DNA of 64,000 nucleotides from Epinephelus fuscoguttatus. Its lineage: Eukaryota > Chordata > Actinopteri > Perciformes > Serranidae. The translations under genes were made by a program, and so were the position numbers. The stretch spans positions 27,507,643 through 27,571,642 of the forward strand of contig NC_064761.1 in assembly GCF_011397635.1 (NCBI RefSeq), given 5' to 3'. Under the pieces are notes generated by a model that did not search any database, had not been told where the DNA came from, and worked only from the letters and a program-made list of their open reading frames with translations. Of this stretch, positions 34,875 to 44,700 are shown piece after piece (position 1 is the stretch's first letter; the number at the start of each line of letters is the position of its first letter).

Positions 34875-35027
34875 CATTACAATTGTCTTAAAGCCCACAA
34901 GTGTTCAGAACACAGTAATAACAGAACTCTTCTCATCCCATCCAGACATGAAAAACCTTGGCGAATCTACAGCCTTGCATTGGTAAGTATCATGGCACAA
35001 AGTTTGGCACAATGTAGCTAAAATCAT

Positions 35028-35096
35028 TCAGATGTGATGAATTTGAATCAGGTCTCTGATCCAGTTGAGGAAGTGAGTCAATTTGTCTGATCTGGA
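35028..35096 (+). ncRNA. box C/D snoRNA, identity unknown
   Basis: Terminal stem CAGAT/ATCTG, C box GTGATGA (35034-35040), D' CTGA (35056-35059), C'-like TTGAGGA and D box CTGA (35087-35090). All canonical parts are present. Its two guide segments (TTTGAATCAGGTCT and GAGTCAATTTGT) were not matched to a known family. It is in intron 10. Confidence 0.7.
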
Positions 35097-35491
35097 TTGT
35101 TTGTAGATAAAGAAATGTGCTTTTAAATTGCATTAATTCACAACAAATTCTCTACTTGCAGATCAAGTGGGATTGGGACAGATGTGTGAACAAGAGGTCA
35201 CACACAAGCATGGTGAGTATGCAAAGTGAGCAAAAGCACAACAGACCCAAATGACCAGTGTTGGCATCTCGTTAAATTTACTTGTTTCACTCTTAAACTC
35301 AAAGATGGCTAAGATGCTTGGGAACTTCTGATCACCACAAGATGGAATTTTTAGTTTTCCTGTACCAAAATTGGTTTACATTCATGGCAATGTTCCCCTG
35401 AACTCTGCCTCATCTGGGTCTGAGTGCTCCACATGTACACTAACTGGATCATGGTTGCTCTCACAGTAAACCCCTTGTGATCCCTGTAGAC

Positions 35492-35566
35492 TGGCCTGTG
35501 TGATGACAAAGTAACAACTGACTGTAAACCATGGAGTCTGTTTTATTAGCTCTAGCTGACCTGGTC
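35492..35566 (+). ncRNA. snord44: box C/D snoRNA, SNORD44 type
   Basis: C box GTGATGA (35500-35506), D box CTGA (35556-35559). TATTAGCTCTAGCTGA differs by little from the U44 guide end (AATTAGCTCTAACTGA). It is in intron 11. Confidence 0.83.
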
Positions 35567-35718
35567 AGTCTGTAAATACTCATCCTAATGTTTGGTGTGC
35601 ATATTAAACTTAGGCTAATCTTTCTTCAGGCTATGATGATGCTGGAGGCTGGATTCAACAGCAAAGACAATCTGAGGTGAGAATGCAGATCCTCACTCAA
35701 GATGCTAAATGACACCAT

Positions 35719-35790
35719 GGGTTCAGTGATGTCTTAACAAATGTCTGACCTGAAGTTTAATGTGGACCTCATCTGTTACTGAGCAACCCA
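35719..35790 (+). ncRNA. snord78: box C/D snoRNA, SNORD78 type
   Basis: C-like box GTGATGT (35726-35732), D box CTGA (35779-35782). AAATGTCTGACCTGAA matches U78 exactly as remembered. It is in intron 12. Confidence 0.87.
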
Positions 35791-35940
35791 GTATACTGAA
35801 TGTTTTATCAACCAGTCACTCACTTGTAATAAGGTTTTTTGTGTCCTCATCTCCAGGAAGGAGCTGCATCTGCCAGTCTGACCTTGGTAAGCATCTCAAG
35901 TCCTTCAGCTAGCCTTTTTATAAATACCCATGTTGACCAC

Positions 35941-36020
35941 TCTACCTGTGATGAAAAGATTCTGCCAAATGATTGCTCTTGATTATACTCCTTACCGTTC
36001 CATTTTTTTCTGAGGCTGTT
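35941..36020 (+). ncRNA. snord47: box C/D snoRNA, SNORD47 type
   Basis: C box GTGATGA (35948-35954), D box CTGA (36010-36013). ACCGTTCCATTTTTTTCTGAGG is the U47 guide. It is in intron 13. Confidence 0.85.
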
Positions 36021-37146
36021 TGGTCATAAAACAAGTTTTGTTATCCATTTTCCTTGTTTTGTTTTAATTAGAAGTCTGTTTGTTCCACTCAGGAGTGCAG
36101 CTGTGAAGCCCTTTCGCCCTCATGATCAAGCCACCCAGCAGCTGTGGCATCCAGTCTGTGTTGAAACATCCTTGAGCAAGACAGGGCCCCAAACTGCTCT
36201 TAATGGGTGTGCCATCAGTATGTGTGAATGTTTAACGGGGGTAGCCCCGTGTGTGTGTGTGTGGTAGAAATGTGAATGTATTATCATGAATATCAAGAAC
36301 TTGAAGTGCTTTTGCAAAATTGTGGCAATAAACACAAAATAAATTCTGTACCTTGCTTTGTCTATTATTTAAAACAGAAAAGCACAATGTACCAATAAAA
36401 ATGCTGTTTGCTACTTCCGGTGTGCTCTAAGCTGACGTTGGTAAACTAGGTGGACGAATAACTTGGATAAAGTGGCTGCTATGGCATAAATGAGGCATAG
36501 TGCCACAGGAATTGTTTAAATTTGACCATTGATCGTTTCCTCGTCTTCAAGTCAACTTTTTTTAAAATATGGTTTTTGGTTAGATGCCACTAACAAAAGC
36601 TTAAGATGCATAAACGTTATGTTCTAGACAATGTCGAAAAATCCCCCAACCGTGAATTTAAAAGCTTGTTAGTGTCCTCAAACGGTTACTTAAGACTAGC
36701 TAAACGAGACTTCAAAACGTCATCACCCCGAGCCGCGCGGAACACAGCTTTACAGTGATTGTGGTGACATCAGGTCTTGCGACCGTTGTGTAGTTCGTTT
36801 AAAGCATAACGTTAGCTTTTGCTTCTGGCGTTTGCATTTAGGCTTCAGTTATCTTGAAAGCGGTGTTCATTTGTGAATATTAAGATGTCTAACAAGTCTG
36901 AAACGTTTGTTTGCCACAGCTTATTTTCGGTAGTGATTCAAACTCTAATGGAAAAATCCCACTGGCTTTTTGACAAGGCAACCAGGGTGACGCTAACGTC
37001 CGCAACAGCCTACAGAAAAACGTAATCCCCGGTGTATTCTAATCCTCACTGGCTTTTATGGGCTGTTACAGTGCTAAACATGTTTTGAAATATTATGAAC
37101 CAATGTTATAATTAGTGACATGCAGTTTAATTAATCCCTGGAGACA

Positions 37147-37197
37147 GGAAACCGAGATTCTCTTGACAACGGGCGGAGTTAGTGAGCGCATGCGCAG
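37147..37197 (+). promoter_or_regulatory. tor3a: tor3a promoter: NRF1 palindrome and ISRE-like site
   Basis: GCGCATGCGCAG at 37186-37197 is a consensus NRF1 site, common in TATA-less vertebrate promoters, 173 bases before the tor3a ATG. GGAAACCGAGATT at 37147-37159 resembles an interferon-stimulated response element with mismatches. TOR3A is also known as ADIR, an interferon-responsive gene, so the resemblance is worth noting but not strong. Confidence 0.5.
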
Positions 37198-37369
37198 TTC
37201 ACGCTGTGTTGAAAAACGAGCTCCTCCTTCGCTACAATGGGGAAGAGGGGTAAATATCCCACACGGAGCAGGCCACCAGTAATCAGACTGGTTTGAATAA
37301 ACGTGGAGAGGAGACCCGGGGCACGGTGTTCAGTCTCTTTTCGGCCGCCTCGCACCTGCCTCTTCACCG

Positions 37370-40300
37370 ATGTTCGTGCGGTGGTTGCTGCCTGTGCTCT
37401 GGGCTCTGTCCACAGAGGCAGACTTCTTCCAGTTCGACAGCATCTCCAATGTGTCCACCTACTATTTTAATTATATTTATTGCAACATATGGGAGGGGGA
37501 GTGTCAGCCCCACCAAGACGATGCCACACAGCAAGGTAAGAAATGATTTTATGTAATGAAAGCTAGCCTATCACATGCTATTATGTAATGCCTGTCAGAT
37601 TCACCAGTATGTATGTTACATTACAGCTCATATTAGGCACAGCTGATCATCGTGACTTACAGTATTGATATATTATTGAGTCGTTCTGTTGTTGATGTGA
37701 TCAGTTCCTACCAGGGACCTCTGGGCAGGTTTTCCCCAGGACTACATCAGCCTGCTGCATCAGTGGTACTGTAGCCTGGGCCAGTGCTGTGAATCTGGAG
37801 ACTGCAGGATAACCAACAACATCACAGGTAACTCAAACTGTCTGCTTATATGGCCCAGTGCATGTGTTGGGACAGTCCCATCATGTGCCAGCAATATCCT
37901 GTCTCAGGCCATACTGTACTGTAATTCACATTGTTTACTTCCTTATATGATTTTATAACAACATCGTGTGTTGTGTTGCAATCTGTATCAGATATCATAA
38001 AAAGAATTGGACTACTCTTTACTGTTTGTGGTCGGCCTGTTTATTTGAGTCATAGATTATTATCTGTGATCAATCACACCCAGCTTCTGAAACAAAGTTA
38101 CTTTCATTGTCTTGATTCACATGGGCTGCTTACACAAGACAGACAGCAGATTTGCTTTCAATGGCAATAAATATTTACAATAAATGATCTTTATAATGTG
38201 AGTACATGCCATGTCCATAAAGTAAGTTGCAACCATGGATTAGGTCTTTTATTTTGATGATACTTTACAGGAAGTGAGATGTGTAATTTAGGTTTTCTAC
38301 TATGGTTTTCTAACACTGGATAACTCAAATTATGTTTGAGAAGAACAAAATGATGGAGGAGGAACATTTTACACTGTATTTGGATTGTCCACCTACAGAT
38401 ATTTAATAGCAGGGGTGATCTAACTTATTTGCTTGGATACCTTAACTGAAACTTAATGATGGACCACAGCTTAAAAGTTAACACCTGTTGTGTTGTATTT
38501 TATTTATTGTATTGTATTGTTAAGATGCAAAATAGTTCTAGGATCCCTCGTTCCGTCAGCCGAAATGCCTTTTGTCCATTTGCCACTGTCTCTTCATTTT
38601 TTTCCTGCCTCAGTGTATTCAAACTGATCTGACTGACTAATCAATAATAAGGGATCCCACAAATTTAACTCGCATTGTCTGCCTCTCAAGAAAAAGGCAT
38701 AAACAGCAATTTATATTATGATAAAAACCAAATCAAACCTTATTGCGGGCCAACTTTGGTCCAGGGGCCCCACATTGGGCAGCCCTGGTTTCATGGAGTA
38801 TGTAACATCTCAGCAGCCTGTTGTTTGAGATTCAACAATTCAGCTGTTTTGTTTTGTCTGTAAGTGTTAATGTGTGACAGTTTACAGCTGCAAAGTGAAT
38901 ACTTCAAGTTCAGCTGAGTTATCCTGAGAATGTCAGTACGTCCATGAATTGTGACACTCTATAGATAATCTGTTTAACATCTACAGAATAAAACAAAACA
39001 GTTAAACCTCAACTCAAACAGCTGTTAAAATGTTACAAATATCCTATGCCCTATCTGTCAGCAGACTATCCAAATAAATGTTACCTGAGACGCCCCTCAG
39101 AAAGGGATTCAGAGTGCTGTGTTCTTTATGGGTTCTGTTGTAATTGCACCGATCGGAGGTCAGCATGTTTACCTTCATTTATCAGCTGTTTTTTAGCTGC
39201 GGAGTTAAATATTTACGTTGCTTGCCTTCATAGCCCTTTAACTTTTAATATTGTCACAAATTTCTGCGCATCAGGGACTTCAGTTAAAACCTAATAGTGT
39301 GAACACCATTGAGCATCTGTGATGGACTGTAGTAACATGCTAAGGGATGTTAATACTGAGTAAGACTGAGATATATGGAATAACTCCTGAGCCATGTGGA
39401 GCTTCCCAATTTAATATACTGGCATTGCATCATCGCTGGGCATATTCTTATCCTCTCCTGCCATTATTCAATATGCACTCTACGTGTACGTGCGTACATT
39501 AACACACATCGTGGACTATGATCTCTGTACACTGCACGTATTTGGTATAGTGTGATCTTTTGCACATCTGCTGATAATATTTTTGAACAGCTTGTTCAGA
39601 ACAGCTGTATTGTACATATTTATGCTATAGTATTTTTAAAGTATCTTTTATTGTAGTGTTTTTATTCTATATTTATGTTCTTGACTGTCACAGTACTTTG
39701 TCTTTATTTTAATTTTGTTGTATCATGTTTATTGTATGTTTAATATATGCATCAAAGACAAAAGTTAATTCCTTGTAAATGAAAACCTTGATAGTAAATC
39801 TTGTTCTTCTTATTAAATCTTATTCTGATGTGCAGGTCTTTCGAAGGACCTCCAGACGAAGCTCCACGGGCAGCACCTGGCTCAGTCTGTGGTTCTCAAA
39901 GCCATCCAGGGTTTTATCAACAACCCGGAGTCCAACAAGCCGCTGACGCTCTCCTTCCATGGCTGGTCAGGCACTGGCAAGAACTTTGTGGCCCGGATCA
40001 TTGCAGATAACCTGTATCGTGACGGGGTGAAGAGCGAGTGTGTCCGACTGTTCATCGCCCCGTTTCACTTCCCGCACGCCAGACTGGTGGACACGTACAA
40101 GGTGAGATATCCGGAGCCCTCCTGGCACAGAGTGTGATGTCCTTTGCCAGACATTTGCTGGCAGTGTACTCAGGAACCTTATCTGCTGTGTCAGATGTTT
40201 GGTCTGTGTGTTGCAATTCAGTGTATGAATGATAATAGTCTGGACAGATGCTCCAGATCAAACATCGGTACTACAGGCACTGATATTCTTGGCCTTTTCG

Positions 40301-41670
40301 AACCCAGCATTTGTCCAACCAGATCAAAGATGCCAGCGTAGTCATGTTTATACACGTTTTTACACAATCACTGCTTAAGATTTCAAAATGATGTTGACAG
40401 TGTTATTGCACAGTTGAGTCCAGATTTAACAGGTGATAGTACTCAGAGTAACCAGTGTGCAGGGTAACCTTTAAACTCTGATACTATCAAAATTTGTATA
40501 TGTGGACATGCTGACCCCCTAACACAAATATTTAATTTTTTTCCAGGACATTTCAAGGTCCCATAGTAAAACTTCCATGATGATTCTCAATGAATAACAC
40601 AAGCTTTGTTCCACCTCAAAAATGCTTTACAATTTGAAAGTGACAGTGGGGCACCTCCAAATCTGAGGCCGTGGTTCTCTGCTTGAAACCAGTAGATGGC
40701 CCTCTCTTAGTTGTGAGAGTGTTACTGCCTCCTGCAGGGGAGTTCAGGTATCTTGGGGTCTTGTTCACGAGTGAGTGTAGAATGCAGCGTGAGATGGATT
40801 GGCGGTTTGGTGCAGCTTCTGCAGTGATGCAGGTGCTGCGCCGGACCGGACCAGCGACGCGTTTGATTTACTGGCCGATCTAAGTCCCAACCCTCACCTA
40901 TGGTCATGAGCTCTGAGTGGTGACTGAAAGAATGAGATCGCAGGCACAAGCGGCAGAAATAAGTTTCCTCCGTGGGGTGGCTGGGCTCAGCCTTAGAGAT
41001 AGGGTAAGGAGGTCGTACATCTGGAGGGAGCTCGTAGTAGAGTCACTGCTCCTTTTTGTCGAAAGGGGTCAGTTGAGGTGGTTAGCGCATGCCTCCTGGG
41101 CGCCTCCTGTTAGAGGTGTTCGAGGCACGTACCACCTAGTGCCTTTTCTGGCAGAAAGGCGCTGGTAGGGCGCCGCGGAGCGCTGGGATGAAGCGTCTGT
41201 GCGCCCAAAAAAACCGCTCACGAGGCTTTTCATTTCTATGACAACAATATCTTGACAATTCCTGTAGCCGCGCAGTTTTGCAGCATCGCCTCTTTGTTTT
41301 TTATCTATAGTTTGACATTTCTTTCAAGATGAGCACCAACCGGAAGATGCTTGCGCTCATATTATGTTTGGATGAGTTTAATAGTGATGTCCCTGCTGAC
41401 ACTGCTCAATCTGACAGACGTACATGTAGAGCAAGGAGGATGTGGGTGCATGACACTAACCGTTGGAGGCATCAATACGGTGAATACCATCGCCTCGTCC
41501 AAGAGCTGCGGTTAGATGGAGACCGGTTCCAGGCCTATTTTAGGTTAGCCGCCGAGCACGCCGATTTTCACCGGGGACGCACGCGAGTAATTCAGGCTGA
41601 CATTACCTGCTTTTCAGCGAACTCCTCTGGTAATTTAATTAAAAGGCATGGCATATGGGTCCACAGTAGC

Positions 41671-41707
<37 letters not shown>

Positions 41708-44700
41708 TGGGTCTTATAAGAGTGGGCTACAATGAGTACCGGGCCATCAAATCACAGCATCCGCGGTGAGAGGACACGGAATTGTGTGCGCTTTTACGCA
41801 CGCGGGTGTAGGTGATCACGGATCTTTGATGTGGGAAAGATGTAGCCAGATGTATTACCTGTTTTAGATACGTGGTTGTCTGTCCGTCCGTCCGTAGCAC
41901 GAGTCATGTGCGCCACTTCACCACCGACCCGTGCGTAAAAGCGCAAACAGTCCCTCAGCCGGCAGGGAGAGAGCAGCCCTCGCGAGCAGCTCTCTCCCTG
42001 CCTGTCCCTCCTTGAGGCAATGAATGGGGAAATAATCGCCCCGGCGATGTAACGAAATAATAAGTCGTTATCACGAGATAACAGTGCATATACACAAAAA
42101 AATACATGGACGTTCTCGTCTTCCGTATGATAACATATACTGTGTTAATCTTTTAATGCTACAGCTGGTGAAGTCATCATCATGTTTTATTAGTAGGATT
42201 TGTATTAATGTATACTTAGTAATTTTGCCACCACTGTCTGGGTTAGAATTGATTACATGTGTGTTGCTGTAAAATCTCTCAATTTATATAGGCCTATTGC
42301 TGGAAAAATAATTAACTAAGCTACTATTATATATATAGTCTCTGTTAGGGTAATGTCTGTGTGACATGTCATACAACTCCGGATAGACGGAAACGGCCAG
42401 CACCAGCTTCTCCTCCATTTTTTTCTGGTTACCAGGGTGACGAGTTCCGCGATATGATTGGTTGCCTGGAAAAAGTGTCGGTGACGACACCAGCGCCCTT
42501 CTGAAAAGTTCAGAGATTTTCAACTCAAAGCGCTCGGAGCGGCCGCACAAAAAAGGAGGAGCGGCCGGAAAAAAAGACGCTTGGCGCAGCTCCTTTTTGC
42601 TAGGCAGCAGGTGTTCTCTTCTCATTGGGAACAATTGAAAAAAGACGCTGGCCTTCTTCTGGCGCTCAGAAAAAGGTGCTATGTGGACACAGGGCCAGAA
42701 CACAACAAAATTCCATGACTTCTCCAAAACCTTTAAGAATCTTCCTAATTCCATGACTTTCCAAGGCCTGGGAAAGTGAAAATCCACAACTTTCCCAGGT
42801 TTCCCATGACCGTGAGAATCCTGCGAATCCTATTATGTTTTATTGTAATGTTAATGTAAGGTGTTCTAGCTACTATTGCGGCTATAACTTACATTAATAT
42901 CTTAGGCACAATGTTGCAGTGGTTAGCACTGTTGCCTCACAGCAAGAGGGTTTCTGGTTCGAACCCAGGTGGGGGAGCCCTTCTGTGCAGAGTTTGCATG
43001 TTCTCCCTGTGTCAACGTGGGTTTTCTGCAAAGACATGCAGGTTAATTGGTGACTCTAAATTACCTGTAGGTGTGAATATGAGCATGAATGGCTGTCTGT
43101 CTCTATGTGTCAGCCCTGTAGTGACCTGTCCAGGGTGTACCCTGCCTCTCACCCAGTGTCGGCTGGGATAGGCTCCAGCGCCCCCACGACTCTCAACAGG
43201 ATAAGCGGTTACAGAAATTTAATGAATATAATATTTATAAAGCCTGAAACTCAGATTTCACCTAAATTTGATTATTTACTTTCACATAAACTCTAACTTG
43301 TGTCACACTCAAAACCTGAACCGAGTAAAAAATACATTTTATCTACTTATTCTTCTGGAGATCTACAAGTTTTAGTGATGTCGACACCTCTCTGTCTCCA
43401 GGGCCAGCTGAGAGAGGCGATCCGGGACATGGTGTTGCGCTGCCCTCAGACTCTCTTCATCTTCGACGAGGCTGAGAAGCTTCACCCAGGCCTCATCGAC
43501 GCCATCAAACCCTACATGGATCACTATGACAACGTAGATGGCGTCAGCTACCGCAGAGCCATCTTTCTCTTCCTCAGGTTGGTTGATATGTCAGGCCTGT
43601 CTATTAAAGCCCGGTCAGAGACTCAGAATGTATTGCACCTCTGTCCCAGGTTTTCTGTCAGCTTATCTGTGATAAGGGATGTTCCTCCCTGTGTCTCCAT
43701 TAGACATCTTTATGGATTTTTCATGTTTTCAGTTACTCATGTCCAATTTCTGCTGACGGATCATCTGTTCAGTCAAATATAGAAACCTTTTTTGTTACTG
43801 CACTGTTATGGTGTGGTGATATCATGAAGGAGAGGCCTGGGATCACAGAAATACTATAGTAATTTGAAAAAAAAAAAAACAACTTAAATAATCATGGAGA
43901 ATTTTTATTATTTATTAAACTATATTTTCAAAGGACATTTTCTAATTTGTAGAGATCTCAGGTTACAGTAACTGAGTATCATCATTTAACTATGAAGTTA
44001 ATGTGTTAAAGGTCCCATATTATACCCATTTTCAATCAATTCAATAAATCAATTTTATTTATAAAGCCCAATATCACAAATCACAATTTGCCTCACAGGG
44101 CTTTACAGCATACAACATCCCTCTGTCCTCTGGATCCTCACAGCGGATAAGGAAAAACTCCCCAAAAAAACCCTTTTAACGGGGGGAAAAAACGGTAGAA
44201 ACCTCAGGAAGAGCAACTGAGGAGGGATCCCTCTTCCATGACGGACAGACGTGCAATAGATGTCGTACAGAACAGAGCAGCATAATAAATTAACAGTAAT
44301 CCATATGACACACGAGAGATGCTCATACTTTTATTTTAGTTTCTATTTGAACGTGTTCACATGATTTAATGTTCAAAAAACACAAATTTTTCACCGTGTC
44401 TGTGCACTCCTCTCAAAAAGCCCAGTCTGCTCTGATTAGTCATCTGATCATCTTCACACTATACCAAATACGTGTAGTGTACAGAGATCATAGTCCACGA
44501 TGTGTGTTAATGTACGCACATACACGCAGAGTGCATGTTGAATAATGGCAGGAGCAGATAAGAATATGCCCAGCAATGATGCAATGCCATTATATTAAGT
44601 TGGGAAGCTCTACATGGCTCAGGAGTTTTTTCCGTATATCTCAGTCTTACTCAGTATTAACATCTGCGCTCTCGGTGTCACTGCACCGTCATTGTAGCCA

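Larger units (their letters stand above)
32448..36360 (+). ncRNA. gas5: gas5-like snoRNA host gene, 14 exons, non-coding
   Basis: Small exons with good GT-AG sites: about 32448-32469, 33021-33064, 33272-33316, 33492-33554, 33782-~33848 (weak donor), 34010-34056, 34247-34297, 34498-34533, 34721-34756, 34946-34982, 35162-35212, 35630-35676, 35857-35886 and 36093 to about 36360 (AATAAA at 36327-36332 and 36338-36343). The spliced RNA has no long conserved frame. The identity comes from the introns, which carry box C/D snoRNAs of the human GAS5 set (SNORD74, 75, 76, 79, 80, 44, 78, 47 types), starting with SNORD74 and ending with SNORD47. GAS5 RNA is a 5'TOP lncRNA that accumulates on growth arrest, while its introns supply 2'-O-methylation guides. 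SNORD81 was not found. Confidence 0.9.
41135..42696. mobile_element. internally deleted PIF/Harbinger element
   Basis: Two convergent coding remnants, a transposase N-terminus on + and an MADF-protein N-terminus on -, lie inside. The right end on the minus strand reads GGCCCTGTGTCCACATAGCA then CCTTTTTCTGAGCGCC. The left end TAGTGCCTTTTCTGG is a diverged counterpart. It also holds an ATT run (41671-41706), a (CCGT)n run near 41882 and a 12-bp-arm hairpin at 41963-42000. Left boundary and target duplication are uncertain. Confidence 0.65.

Noticed and set aside
35213-35491. SNORD81 or a second snoRNA in gas5 intron 11
   Set aside because: No C box/D box pair with a closing stem was found before SNORD44; SNORD81 was not recognised anywhere in the locus.
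42419-42787. Upstream part of a 167-codon minus-strand frame as one protein
   Set aside because: Only the part from 42418 downwards resembles an MADF protein; the upstream part is terminal repeat and a different dispersed repeat.
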